Source: Streptomyces alanosinicus
GTDB lineage: Bacteria; Actinomycetota; Actinomycetes; Streptomycetales; Streptomycetaceae
Direction of reading: 5' to 3'
Assembly (NCBI RefSeq): GCF_014650595.1
Contig: NZ_BMVG01000006.1
Location: 62,001-126,000 of the forward strand
Length of the DNA: 64,000 bases
Shown piece after piece: positions 31,385 to 41,019 of the stretch. How positions within the stretch are numbered: position 1 is the stretch's first letter; every line of letters begins with the position of its first letter. The position numbers and the translations under genes were made by a program. Under the pieces are notes generated by a model, which was given only the letters and a program-made list of their open reading frames with translations, was not told the origin of the DNA and did not search any database.

Positions 31385-33660
31385 CGGGTCTCCTCGGTGC
31401 GTTCCAGCAGGGTCAGCCGGGTCCAGTCGGTGATGACGGGGACCAGCTCTCCCCCGCGCCACAGGGGGAGTTGGTCGCGGTGGTGGGGTGCGCCGGGGAC
31501 GCCGTCGGCGCCGAAGGGGACGACCCAGCGGCTGTTGTCGCGGTCGGCGAGGTCCCAGACGTAGCGGGCGGCCGGGCCGCGGGCCGCGCGGTCGGTGAGA
31601 CCGGGGACGGCGGAGGTGCACAGCACACAGTCGTGGTCCCCGGCGAGGCCGGGTTCGTCGTACGACTCCCCCGGCAGCGAGCGCCAGGGGGCGAGGCGGT
31701 GGGTCTCGGACCAGGTGCCGGACGCCGGGGCGGCGGCCACCTCCTCCAGGGCCGCGCGTACGGCGGCGGGGCGGTCGATGCCGTACAACTCCTCGGCGCG
31801 CAGCAGGTGTTCGAGGGCGTATCCGATGCGCGGGGCGAGGGCCAGCCAGGGGAGCAGGACCTGCGGGTAGGCGGGGGGTTCGCGGAGCGCGGCGAACACC
31901 GGGTGCGCGGCGAGCCGGCGTACGAGCGCGGAGCGCACCGCCGCGTAGCCGGCCGCGTCGGTGCTGTCGGCGTCCATACGGCGGTCCCAGGCGAGGAGGC
32001 GCTCGCGCAGCCGGGCCGCCTCGGGGGTGAGGCCGTCGAGGGCGGCGAGGTGGTCGAGGAGGGGCGCGGCGGAGGCGAGGTGGGTGTCGGTGTGGATCGC
32101 CGGCAGGGCGTCGGCGGTCCAGGTGCGGCGCGCGTCCAGGAGGGCGTGGATGCGGTCGGCGCGGTGCGGCGGGGCGAACTCGACGCCGAGGGGGGTGGCG
32201 AGGCCGCGCTGGTTGGCCATCACGGCGATGCCGTCCGGTACGGGCGCGTACGGCGAGGGGTGCCGGCCGTGCCAGTCGTGGCCGGGTTGCCAGGCGGGGA
32301 CGGGGTGGAGGCGGTTGGCCCGGGAGCGGACGGGGACGTGGCCGGCGACGCGGTGGAGGGTGGCGCCGGTGGTGTCGGCGGCCTGCACCACGTTGACGGG
32401 CTCGGCCCAGGCGTCCAGGGCGCGGTCGAGGTCGGCGACGGTGCGGGCGCGGAGGAGGGGGAGCAGGGCGCTGAAGCCGAGGTCTTCTGTGACGCGGGGT
32501 GGGTACCGCAGGGACAAGGCCGTGTTCCCACCCGCACCACCGGGACCACTCGCACCACAGGCACCACCGGCACCACCAGGACCACCCGGACCACCCGGAC
32601 CACCCGCACCACCCGCACCACTTTCGTCGTCGGGCGCGGGTGGCCCCTGGGGGGTGTCCTCGCCGGTGGCGGCCTGCGGACCGTGGTCGAAAACCCCCGC
32701 TTCCGGGCCTACGGCGCCCACCACCCCGGACACCAGGCCCTCCGGGCCCCCGGCGATCAGTGGGCCCCGGGGGGTCTCGATCAGCTCGATCTCCAGTGGG
32801 GGTTCTCCGGATATGTGGATGGTCTCCGTGTGCCGGGCGGCGCGGTGCCAGCGGCCGTCGGGGCCGAGGGCCTCGACCCCGGCGCCGGTGCGCCGCAGGC
32901 GTTCGCGGTACAGGTCCTGGTAGTCGGCCATGGCGTTGGTGATGGCCCAGGCGACCGTGCCGGTGTGGCCGAAGTGGGCGATGCCGGGGACGCCGGGCAC
33001 GGCGAGGCCGACGACGTCGAACTCGGGGCAGGAGAGATGGATCTGCTGGTAGACGCCGGGATCCTCGATGATGCGGTGCGGGTCGCCGGCGATCAGGGCG
33101 TGCCCGGTGGCGGTGCGGGCGCCGGAGACGAGCCAGCCGTTGCTGCCGGCGGTGCCGGGGCCGTCGGTGGCGAACAGGCCGACGGCGTCGGGGCCGAGGT
33201 GCCGTATCGCCTGCTCGCGCCAGAGTTTGGCCGGGAAGCCGGCGAACAGGATGTGCGTGGCGAGCCAGATGCCGAGCGGGGTCCAGGGCTGCCAGCGACC
33301 CGGGGCGAGGCCCGTACGGGTGAATTCCGGGGCGCGGCCGGCGCCCTCGGGCAGGCCCTCGTTGACGCCGTCGACGTATGCGCGGACCCAGTCGGCCGTC
33401 TCGGGATCCCGGCGTTCCAGCGCGGCGAAGCAGCGGCGGGCGGTGTCGTCGAGGCGGGCCCGGCGGGCGAGCACGTCCCAGGAGACGGCGTCGGCGCCGA
33501 GGAAGGAGGCCGAGGTGCCCTGGGAGCGGTGGCGCTCGACCTCCAGCTGCCAGGCCCGGTCCAGGGCGGTCACCCGGCCCTGGGCGCGAGCCAGGGCGAG
33601 GACGTCACAGGCGCGCAGATGAGGGATGCCCCAGGCGTCGCGGTATATCTCGGTCGTCAC
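31381..33660 (-). CDS. Penicillin-amidase family N-terminal-nucleophile hydrolase
   Basis: 759 residues from GTG 33660; an ATG at 33678 would add 6 but touches the iron box. The alpha region is followed by GTAGSNGWLVSGART, whose Ser (residue 173) becomes the N-terminal nucleophile after self-cleavage. The later ITNAMADYQDLYRE and MANQRGLA segments fit the family. No clear signal peptide is present, so it may act in the cytosol. Residues about 330-378 are a low-complexity GGAGGPGG run absent from typical relatives. The operon with a siderophore-type acyltransferase and an iron box points to release or supply of an aryl-acyl group for a siderophore. Confidence 0.9.
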   Translation of the reverse strand: MTTEIYRDAWGIPHLRACDVLALARAQGRVTALDRAWQLEVERHRSQGTSASFLGADAVSWDVLARRARLDDTARRCFAALERRDPETADWVRAYVDGVNEGLPEGAGRAPEFTRTGLAPGRWQPWTPLGIWLATHILFAGFPAKLWREQAIRHLGPDAVGLFATDGPGTAGSNGWLVSGARTATGHALIAGDPHRIIEDPGVYQQIHLSCPEFDVVGLAVPGVPGIAHFGHTGTVAWAITNAMADYQDLYRERLRRTGAGVEALGPDGRWHRAARHTETIHISGEPPLEIELIETPRGPLIAGGPEGLVSGVVGAVGPEAGVFDHGPQAATGEDTPQGPPAPDDESGAGGAGGPGGPGGPGGAGGACGASGPGGAGGNTALSLRYPPRVTEDLGFSALLPLLRARTVADLDRALDAWAEPVNVVQAADTTGATLHRVAGHVPVRSRANRLHPVPAWQPGHDWHGRHPSPYAPVPDGIAVMANQRGLATPLGVEFAPPHRADRIHALLDARRTWTADALPAIHTDTHLASAAPLLDHLAALDGLTPEAARLRERLLAWDRRMDADSTDAAGYAAVRSALVRRLAAHPVFAALREPPAYPQVLLPWLALAPRIGYALEHLLRAEELYGIDRPAAVRAALEEVAAAPASGTWSETHRLAPWRSLPGESYDEPGLAGDHDCVLCTSAVPGLTDRAARGPAARYVWDLADRDNSRWVVPFGADGVPGAPHHRDQLPLWRGGELVPVITDWTRLTLLERTEETR

Positions 33661-33679
33661 CCGGAAGCCCCACTTCATT

Positions 33680-33698
33680 TTAGGTTAGCCTTGCCTAA
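33680..33698 (-). promoter_or_regulatory. Iron box (DmdR/IdeR-type operator)
   Basis: TTAGGTTAGCCTTGCCTAA on the plus strand differs at two positions from the 19-bp palindrome TTAGGTTAGGCTAACCTAA bound by iron-loaded DmdR1/IdeR. It overlaps the start region of the amidase operon and lies 68 bases from the divergent HhH gene. Confidence 0.88.
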
Positions 33699-33765
33699 CT
33701 ATTTCCGTTCCACCGGGGATCGTACGCGAGGTGTGGACCCGGCGGGCGCGCGGGATCATCGACGC

Positions 33766-34365
33766 ATGGACGTCACCCTGCATCTCGCCCAGGACCCCGA
33801 GGCCGACGCGCTGCTCGGACGCTCACCGCTCGCCGCGCTGGTGGGCATGCTGCTCGACCAGCAGGTCCCGATGGAGTGGGCGTTCAAGGGGCCCCGCACC
33901 ATCGCCGACCGGCTCGGCGCCGGTGCCGCCGGAGATCTCGACGCGCACGACATCGCCGCGATGGACCCGGAGGCCTTCGCCGCGCTGCTCTCCGAGAAGC
34001 CGGCCGTGCACCGCTACCCGGGCTCGATGGCCAAGCGCATCCAGCAGCTGTGCCAGTACCTCGTCGAGCAGCACGACGGGGACGCGGAGGCGGTCTGGCG
34101 GGGCGTGGGCAGCGGCGCCGAGCTGCTGAAGCGGCTGGAGGAGCTGCCCGGGTTCGGCAAGCAGAAGGCGCAGATCTTCCTCGCGCTGCTCGGCAAGCAG
34201 CTCGGGGTGGCGCCCGCGGGCTGGCGGGAGGCGGCGGGCGCGTACGGCGAGGCGCGGTCCTTCCGCTCCGTCGCCGACATCACCGGGCCGGAGTCACTGG
34301 CCAAGGTCCGCGCCCACAAGCAGGAGATGAAGGCGGCGGCGAAGGCGAAGGCCGCCGGCAAGTGA
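33766..34365 (+). CDS. HhH-GPD-like DNA repair family protein
   Basis: 199 residues from ATG 33766. DQQVPMEWAFKGPRTIADRL and the helix-hairpin-helix LEELPGFGKQKAQIFLALLG are seen, as in small actinobacterial HhH-GPD (endonuclease III superfamily) proteins. The catalytic Lys and Fe-S cysteines of endonuclease III are not apparent, so glycosylase activity is uncertain. The Lys/Ala-rich tail KAAAKAKAAGK may bind DNA. It is divergent from the iron-regulated operon. Confidence 0.88.
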   Translation: MDVTLHLAQDPEADALLGRSPLAALVGMLLDQQVPMEWAFKGPRTIADRLGAGAAGDLDAHDIAAMDPEAFAALLSEKPAVHRYPGSMAKRIQQLCQYLVEQHDGDAEAVWRGVGSGAELLKRLEELPGFGKQKAQIFLALLGKQLGVAPAGWREAAGAYGEARSFRSVADITGPESLAKVRAHKQEMKAAAKAKAAGK

Positions 34366-34430
34366 AGGCGAACACCTCCGGCGAGGAAGGCCGACGGCAC
34401 GCCGGGCCGCGGGACCGCGGGACCGCGGGA

Positions 34431-34542
34431 CCGCCGGCAAGCGGGGCTTCCCGCGCGTAAGGCCGGAGGCAAGGGATCCCACGTGCAGGGCCGGAAGCAA
34501 GGCACCCCGCACGTAGAACCGGAAGCAAGGCATCCCACACGT
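34431..34542 (+). repeat. Four tandem 28-bp repeats
   Basis: Units begin at 34431, 34459, 34487 and 34515, with consensus GGGCCGGAAGCAAGG then CATCCCACACGTA. Just before them GCGGGACC is repeated three times. They lie between the HhH and HdeD-like genes. Confidence 0.75.
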
Positions 34543-34608
34543 AGGGCCACGTCACCCGGCCGGCCCACTCGGATGGCACGGCCGCCACCCTCGGTCACAG
34601 CATGGACC

Positions 34609-35277
34609 ATGACCGAGGTACCGAACAGCGGTCCGAACCGGGGCCGCGAATACGACGACCGAAACGTCCACGCGAGCCGGCCGCCCGGCGAGCGGCCGGA
34701 GCCCGAGCCGCCCTTCGAGGGCCCTCTGCACGCCCTGTCCAGGGCCGCCTGGCAGGTGGTCCTGGTCACCGGGATCGCCTCGCTGATCCTCGGCGTCCTG
34801 GTGCTCGTCTGGCCCGGCGCCTCGCTGCTCGCCGCCGGTGTCCTCTTCGGGCTCTACCTCGTCATCAGCGGCATTTTCCAGCTGGCCTCCGCCTTCGGTA
34901 CGCACATGGCGACCTCGCTGCGCGTGCTGGCCTTCATCAGCGGCGCCCTGTCGATCGTGCTCGGCCTGTTCTGCTTCCGCGGGCCCATGCAGTCGATCCT
35001 GCTGCTCGCGCTGTGGATCGGCATCGGCTGGCTGATCCGCGGGATCACCCAGACCCTGGCCGCGCTGCACGACCCCCGGACGCCCGGCCGCGGCTGGCAG
35101 ATCTTCCTCGGGATCATCACGTTCATCGCCGGCATCGTGCTCATCGACTCGCCGTTCCGGTCGGTCGGCGTGCTGACCCTCGTCGCCGGCATCTGGCTGG
35201 TCGTCGTGGGCGTCACCGAGATCGTCACCGCGTTCAGCATCCGCAGCCGGGCCAAGGAAGTGCCCCAGACGCTGTGA
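34609..35277 (+). CDS. HdeD/DUF308 family membrane protein
   Basis: 222 residues. A hydrophilic N-terminus (to about 45) is followed by six hydrophobic helices arranged as DUF308 repeats (LILGVLVLVWPGASLLAAGVLF, SIVLGLFCFRGP, FIAGIVLIDSP). HdeD proteins are linked to acid resistance in enterics; the function in actinobacteria is undefined. ATG 34609 is chosen because the DUF308 alignment needs no earlier residues and the preceding DNA is repeat. Confidence 0.88.
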   Translation: MTEVPNSGPNRGREYDDRNVHASRPPGERPEPEPPFEGPLHALSRAAWQVVLVTGIASLILGVLVLVWPGASLLAAGVLFGLYLVISGIFQLASAFGTHMATSLRVLAFISGALSIVLGLFCFRGPMQSILLLALWIGIGWLIRGITQTLAALHDPRTPGRGWQIFLGIITFIAGIVLIDSPFRSVGVLTLVAGIWLVVVGVTEIVTAFSIRSRAKEVPQTL

Positions 35278-35374
35278 ACGCCGCCGTCAACCTCGGGCCC
35301 CGCGAGTACGCCGCGCGAGCGATTCTCGGGCCCGGCATGCTGCACCGGACGCTCCTCGCGGGCAGAGACCTGCC

Positions 35375-35695
35375 GTGAGCGGGATCGCGGGCCTGACCCG
35401 CAGCCGTACCTGGCTGCGGGTGTTCGTGCTGCTCCTCGCCCTGTGGGTGCCCTGTGTCCATGCGCAGGCCCAAGCGGCCCCCGTGCTGGGCCTGTCGGCC
35501 GAGACCTTCGAGCACGACGACCTCGACTCGATCCTGCGGCCGCCCGCCCTCGTCGTCCACCGGGCCGACGTGGCCGAGCGCCCCGCACCCCTGCCCGACC
35601 CGGCGCCCGCCCGGCCTGCGCCCCGCGCCCGCCCCGGCACACCGCCGGTGCCGTACGCCCCGCACCTGCTGTGCACGGTGGTCCTGCGCTGCTGA
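35375..35695 (+). CDS. Small exported Pro/Ala-rich protein
   Basis: 106 residues, GTG start. A signal sequence (RVFVLLLALWVPCVHAQAQA) is followed by a Pro/Arg/Ala-rich tail with two cysteines near the end (HLLCTVVLRC). I recognise no family. The gene follows the HdeD-like gene in the same direction. Confidence 0.6.
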   Translation: MSGIAGLTRSRTWLRVFVLLLALWVPCVHAQAQAAPVLGLSAETFEHDDLDSILRPPALVVHRADVAERPAPLPDPAPARPAPRARPGTPPVPYAPHLLCTVVLRC

Positions 35696-35743
35696 CAGAC
35701 CCGCGCCCCCACGCAAGGTCAGTCAGACGCAAGGAGCACAGCC

Positions 35744-35866
35744 ATGCCCACAGATCCCTACGCCGTCCTGCGCGCCCTGCTGCGCGCGGAGGCCCGACGC
35801 ACGACCGCCCCCCGGCCGGAACCGAAGGACCAGCCCCAGCCGACCCCCGGCGACCCCAACCGCTGA
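35744..35866 (+). CDS. Small protein of 40 residues
   Basis: ATG 35744 has a strong AAGGAG 8 bases upstream. The product MPTDPYAVLRALLRAEARRT, then a Pro-rich tail, is amphipathic in its first half. Codon GC bias fits coding. It lies 48 bases after the exported-protein gene, so it is likely co-transcribed. Confidence 0.55.
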   Translation: MPTDPYAVLRALLRAEARRTTAPRPEPKDQPQPTPGDPNR

Positions 35867-36338
35867 CCCCAGCCACCGCTGGCCCCACCACCGCTGCCCC
35901 CGACCCGGCGGAGGCCCCCGACCGCCTCCGCCGGCCCCACCGCTTCCACAGCCTGTGCACAACGGGCGTAGCGCGCCGGGCGTAGCACAACGGCCGTAGC
36001 GCGCCGGGCGTAGCGCGCCGGGCGCTCACCGCGCGGCCGACGACGTGCGGATGCTCCTCGCCGAGGAACCCTCGGCCGTACGGAGGAAATCCGCCGTGTC
36101 GAATTCCGGCTCCCCTCAGAAGTCCGCCGCACCGGGGCGCCGTGGCCCCGGCCGCCGCGCCTCGGTGGGGAGCACGGCGGCGCTCTCGGGTGTGGCGGGC
36201 GGCCCGGTCCCGCTGTCACTCATCTCGGCCACCGGTTCCCGTTAACAGCTTGTATAGGCCCTTTTGTGGCACCTTTTCGAGCGTCGGACTCCGCCGCCAT
36301 GGCTGCGCCCGGAACGTCTTGACCGGTAGGCTTTCCGT
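35867..36338. other. Intergenic region with short repeats
   Basis: 472 bases. Around 35965-36030 a CGTAGCGCGCCGGG unit is repeated about four times, and a Pro-codon-like CCCCACCGCTG repeat precedes it. Later a 66-codon frame (36045-36245) is open but matches nothing I know. Confidence 0.55.
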
Positions 36339-36635
36339 GTGATCTTCAAGCGCATCGGAAACGGCCGGCCGTACCCCGACCACGGCCGGGAAAGCACCCG
36401 GCAGTGGGCGGACGTCGCACCGCGCCCGGTCCGCCTCGATCAGCTCGTGACCACCAAGCAGCAGCTTGATCTGGAGACCCTGCTGGCGGAGGACTCGACG
36501 TTCTACGGCGACCTCTTCGCACACGTCGTGAAGTGGCAGGGTGACCTCTATCTGGAGGACGGGCTGCACCGCGCGGTCCGCGCCGCCCTTCAGCAGCGCC
36601 AGGTGCTGCACGCACGCGTGCTCGAACTCGACTGA
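36339..36635 (+). CDS. Conserved 98-residue actinobacterial protein
   Basis: 98 residues from GTG 36339. It has a central DQLVTTKQQLDLETLLAEDS helix and ends QQRQVLHARVLELD. It is conserved beside the LytR_C gene and upp in Streptomyces as I recall, and is sometimes labelled a VapB-family antitoxin. No toxin partner or DNA-binding motif is visible, so that label is doubtful. Confidence 0.8.
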   Translation: MIFKRIGNGRPYPDHGRESTRQWADVAPRPVRLDQLVTTKQQLDLETLLAEDSTFYGDLFAHVVKWQGDLYLEDGLHRAVRAALQQRQVLHARVLELD

Positions 36636-36740
36636 CCGGGCCCGGCACGGCCGTTGGCCCTTGACCCTTTCGGGTTCCGCTGAGCGGCATCGACTGATCA
36701 TCTAATAGGCATCGTCGCTCGGGCGCACTACGCTGCGCCC

Positions 36741-37376
36741 ATGAGCATGCTGACTCCCCCAGGCATGGGCGGCCAGTACCGGATCACGGGGGACAAATAC
36801 CCTCGGATGCGTCCGCCGCGCCGACACGGCAGGCTCGTGGCCGCCGTGGTGGCGTCCGCCGCCGCGCTCGGCCTCATCGGCTGGGGCACCCTGCAGCTCA
36901 TCGGCGTCTTCACCGGTCACACCGAGAAGACGACGGCGTCCGGCACCAAGGCGGACTGCCGGGCCAAGGCCCAGACGGCCGCCCAGGTCACGGCCCTGCC
37001 CAAGCCCGGCGAGATCACGGTGAACGTCTACAACGCCACCGCGCGCACCGGGCTCGCCAAGGACACCGCGGACGAGCTGAAGAAACGCGGCTTCAAGATC
37101 GGCGACGTGGGCAACGCGGGCAAAGAGTTCGACAAGAAGGTGAAGAGCGTCGGGGTGCTCGTCGGTCCGGTCACCGAGCAGAACACCTCACTGGCGGTCC
37201 TCGGCACCCAGCTGGCCGGCGCCCAACAGCGCGCCGCCGCCGGCCGCAAGGCCAACGACCTCGACCTCGTCCTCGGCGACGGCTTCAAGGGCCTGACCAA
37301 GCCGATGGCCGCGAACCAGGCCCTGACGGCCCTGACCGCCCCCAGGCCGTCGGCGTCCACGAAGAAGGACTGCTGA
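36741..37376 (+). CDS. LytR C-terminal domain (LytR_C) membrane-anchored protein
   Basis: 211 residues. After a basic N-terminus there is one membrane helix (LVAAVVASAAALGLIGWGTLQLIGVF, about 32-57). The extracellular LytR_C domain (ITVNVYNATARTGLAKDTADELKKRGF) runs from about 93 to 190. This domain usually caps LytR-CpsA-Psr wall-polymer ligases; here it stands alone, so it may modulate wall assembly. No Shine-Dalgarno sequence precedes ATG 36741; a perfect 7-bp hairpin (GGGCGCA/TGCGCCC) abuts the start, and TACGCT lies 6 bases upstream. Confidence 0.9.
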   Translation: MSMLTPPGMGGQYRITGDKYPRMRPPRRHGRLVAAVVASAAALGLIGWGTLQLIGVFTGHTEKTTASGTKADCRAKAQTAAQVTALPKPGEITVNVYNATARTGLAKDTADELKKRGFKIGDVGNAGKEFDKKVKSVGVLVGPVTEQNTSLAVLGTQLAGAQQRAAAGRKANDLDLVLGDGFKGLTKPMAANQALTALTAPRPSASTKKDC

Positions 37377-37437
37377 GCGAACCCGGGGGCACGAAGCTCT
37401 GACCTGCCTGTTCGGCGGCGGCCTACTCGGCGGCGGC

Positions 37438-38073
37438 CTATTCGGCGGCGCCGTAGAGGCGGTCTCCCGCGTCTCCCAGGCCCGGCACGATGTACCCGTG
37501 CTCGTTGAGGTGGTCGTCCACCGCGGCGGTGACCACGGTGACCGGCGTCCCCGCCAGCTCCCGCTCCATCAGCGCGACGCCCTCGGGAGCGGCCAGCAGC
37601 ACCACCGCGGTCACATCGTCCGCGCCGCGCTTGATCAGCTCCTGGATCGCCACGACCAGCGTGCCGCCCGTGGCCAGCATCGGGTCCAGCACATAGACCT
37701 GACGGCCCGAGAGGTCCTCCGGCATGCGCGAGGCGTACGTGGAGGCCTGCAGCGTCTCCTCGTTGCGGATCATGCCGAGGAAGCCGACCTCGGCGGTCGG
37801 CAGCAGCCGGACCATGCCGTCCAGCATGCCGAGACCGGCCCGCAGGATCGGCACGACCAGCGGGCGCGGACGGGCGAGCTTGACGCCCGTCGTCGGGGAG
37901 ACCGGGGTCTGGATGTCGACGGCCTCGGTGCGCACGTCCCGCGTGGCCTCGTAGGCCAGCAGGGTGACCAGCTCGTCGGCCAGCCGACGGAAGGTCGGGG
38001 AGTCGGTGCGCTGGTCGCGCAGCGTGGTGAGCTTGTGGGCGACCAGGGGGTGGTCGACGACGTGGAGACGCAT
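37438..38073 (-). CDS. upp: Uracil phosphoribosyltransferase
   Basis: 211 residues from ATG 38073 ([16 protein letters not shown]). It makes UMP from uracil and PRPP in pyrimidine salvage. The PRPP loop [18 protein letters not shown] and the C-terminal uracil site [16 protein letters not shown] are intact. A TACGGT hexamer sits 7 bases upstream of the start with no Shine-Dalgarno sequence, so it is likely leaderless. It is divergent from the small gene at 38168. Confidence 0.97.
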   Translation of the reverse strand: MRLHVVDHPLVAHKLTTLRDQRTDSPTFRRLADELVTLLAYEATRDVRTEAVDIQTPVSPTTGVKLARPRPLVVPILRAGLGMLDGMVRLLPTAEVGFLGMIRNEETLQASTYASRMPEDLSGRQVYVLDPMLATGGTLVVAIQELIKRGADDVTAVVLLAAPEGVALMERELAGTPVTVVTAAVDDHLNEHGYIVPGLGDAGDRLYGAAE

Positions 38074-38167
38074 GCCCATAACCGTACCCGCGCTCAGCAC
38101 CCCCTGGTGCTGGCGTCAAACCGCCCGAACGAGGGAAAGTGGGAGGGACGGACTGGGGTGGTGTGAC

Positions 38168-38401
38168 GTGCCCGATCTGCCTGACAACGCGCCCGGAGAC
38201 GCCAGGGACTCCCGCGACACCGGTGAGCCCGCGATACGCGGCGCCGACGCACCCGAGACGGAGGCCGAGCGACGGCGCCGCCGCGCCCGGTTCCTGCGTG
38301 ACCTCGCGGAGGCCCGTGAGCTGCGTGCCCGGGTCCAGCCGCGACGCGCCAAGGCCGCCCGGCTGCGCCACGCGATGCGCATGCGGACGTTCCGCTGGTA
38401 G
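38168..38401 (+). CDS. Small basic protein, conserved in Streptomyces
   Basis: 77 residues from GTG 38168. The acidic first half is followed by ERRRRRARFLRDLAEARELR and a tail ending RHAMRMRTFRW. It is highly Arg-rich, so it probably binds nucleic acid or a ribosomal partner. No domain is recognised. It sits between upp and the tadA-associated gene. Confidence 0.68.
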   Translation: MPDLPDNAPGDARDSRDTGEPAIRGADAPETEAERRRRRARFLRDLAEARELRARVQPRRAKAARLRHAMRMRTFRW

Positions 38402-38733
38402 GCCGCCGGAAGGGGGAACCTCTTGGGCAGGTCCCGGTAAGGGAGTTCGGGCGAGGAAGATCCACGCCCGCGGCGGCGTTTGCGAGGTGGGCGTGCGTGA
38501 GTGCCTGCAAAAGCCGCGTACGATCCGCAGGTGGCGGTAACGAGTGGTCGGTTGCGTAGATGACGGATCCACGATCGAAACAGCAGACACAGGGGGCCGA
38601 AGACGTCCCCTGAAAGCCTTGTTTCTGCCACGATTCCGAGTGGGTGGGGCTCGGAGCCCAGGCTCTCTCCGCCCACGTACCTCCGCCGGGGGGACCCCCA
38701 ACCGGCACGCCTATGACCAGTGGGAGAGTCACG
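38402..38733. other. Leader region upstream of the tadA operon
   Basis: 332 bases. It includes AGGGG-N10-CCCCT dyad symmetry around 38591-38612 and a fragment of the Streptomyces GC-rich repeat (CCTCCGCCGGGGGGACCCCC) near 38690. No gene is seen. Confidence 0.5.
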
Positions 38734-39887
<1,154 letters not shown>

Positions 39888-39944
39888 CTACGTCCCCGAA
39901 TTCCGATTTCAAACCATGCCCCACCTTGCTGTAAGGTCTCCCTC

Positions 39945-40029
39945 GGTAGCGTGTCCGAGCGGCCGAAGGAGCTCGCCTCGAAAGCGAGTGTGGCGCAAGT
40001 CACCGAGGGTTCAAATCCCTCCGCTACCG
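39945..40029 (+). tRNA. tRNA-Ser(CGA)
   Basis: An 85-base class II tRNA with acceptor GGTAGCG/CGCTACC, anticodon loop CTCGAAA (anticodon CGA), a long variable arm and T-loop TTCAAAT. CCA is not encoded. Confidence 0.96.
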
Positions 40030-40035
40030 CTCGAA

Positions 40036-40065
40036 GAAGGGCCCCGTCGACAGACGGGGCCCTTC
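40036..40065 (+). terminator. Terminator after tRNA-Ser(CGA)
   Basis: A 13-bp perfect stem (40036-40048 with 40053-40065) with loop GACA. Confidence 0.88.
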
Positions 40066-40343
40066 GTACGTCCTGAGGAAGGGACGCAGGGGACCGGCCC
40101 CTCAAGTGCGCGCCGCCGTCGGGGGGATGCCGCGGCCCGCACCCCGCAGTCGGGGCCCTGTCCCCGCCCCGCGGATTCCTGCCAGACCCTCCGGGGGCTC
40201 TTCCATGGTGCGCCGCGCGGCGGCTGTGCGGGCCCCGCAAAAGACCCGGGACGGCGGGCCGTTGGTCCTCAAAAGGGGCGTGAAGGTTACACTCGCCGCC
40301 GGCAGCAGGGGCAGACAGGACAGGCAGCGCAGGGGAGGCCGCG

Positions 40344-40523
40344 GTGGCGGTGAACGCCAAGAAGATCGCCATATACGTGCTCGTGGTCTTCTGTCTGTAC
40401 GTGATCATCACGGACCCGCCCAAGGCGGCCCACTACGTCCAGATAGTCTTCGAGGGCATATCGGACGCCGCCAAGGCCGTCGGCGACTTCATGACCTGGG
40501 TCGCCAACGGTGGAAAGAGCTGA
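40344..40523 (+). CDS. Small single-span membrane protein
   Basis: 59 residues from GTG 40344, with AGGGGAGG 5 bases upstream. One membrane helix (IAIYVLVVFCLYVIIT) precedes an amphipathic stretch YVQIVFEGISDAAKAVGDFM. It lies 10 bases before the Dabb gene, so the two are one transcript. I recognise no family. Confidence 0.7.
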   Translation: MAVNAKKIAIYVLVVFCLYVIITDPPKAAHYVQIVFEGISDAAKAVGDFMTWVANGGKS

Positions 40524-40533
40524 GGTACATCCC

Positions 40534-40827
40534 ATGATCCGCCATCTGGTCCTCTTCAAGCTCAACGAAGGCGTCGAGCGCGACGATCCGCGGGTCGTGG
40601 CCGGCGTGGCGGCCTTCGAGGCCCTCGGCGGCCAGGTCGAGGAGCTACGGTTCTGGGAGTGCGCCTGGAACATCAGCGACCGGCCGATCGCCTACGACTT
40701 CGCGATCAACTCGGCGGTCGAGGACACCGACGCCCTCAAGCGCTATCTGGAGCACTCCGCCCATCAGGCCGGCGTCGCGCTGTGGCGCGAGTTCGCCACG
40801 TGGGTGATCGCCGACTACGAGTTCTGA
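40534..40827 (+). CDS. Dabb (stress-responsive A/B barrel) protein
   Basis: 97 residues. MIRHLVLFKLNEGV and EDTDALKRYLEHSAHQAGVALWREF are the two half-barrel signatures of Dabb domains, which dimerise into ferredoxin-like barrels. Some family members are enzymes (for example olivetolic acid cyclase), while most bacterial ones are uncharacterised. It is followed by a terminator, then sigF. Confidence 0.9.
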   Translation: MIRHLVLFKLNEGVERDDPRVVAGVAAFEALGGQVEELRFWECAWNISDRPIAYDFAINSAVEDTDALKRYLEHSAHQAGVALWREFATWVIADYEF

Positions 40828-40854
40828 GCCCCTCGGGACCCCTTCGCGGGACAC

Positions 40855-40883
40855 AGCCCTCCGCCGGATCGGCGGGGGGCTTT
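40855..40883 (+). terminator. Terminator after the Dabb gene
   Basis: An 11-bp stem (40855-40865 with 40871-40881), one T-G pair, followed by TTT. Confidence 0.8.
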
Positions 40884-41019
40884 CGTGCGTCTTACGCCCC
40901 AACTTGTCAGAGTTGGACAACAACACGGCGTTATGCGGTGCTTGCGCACAGTGCACATCTCTTGTGATGCTATGACCACTTTTGACGGATAGTTGACCGA
41001 TGAAGAGGTGGCGTTGACC

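Noticed and set aside
34431..34542. CRISPR array
   Set aside because: The 28-bp units are directly tandem with no unique spacers, and no cas genes are present.
36045..36245. A 66-codon plus-strand frame before the 98-residue gene
   Set aside because: No ribosome-binding site, low-complexity composition, no recognised relatives; kept only as a note in the intergenic entry.
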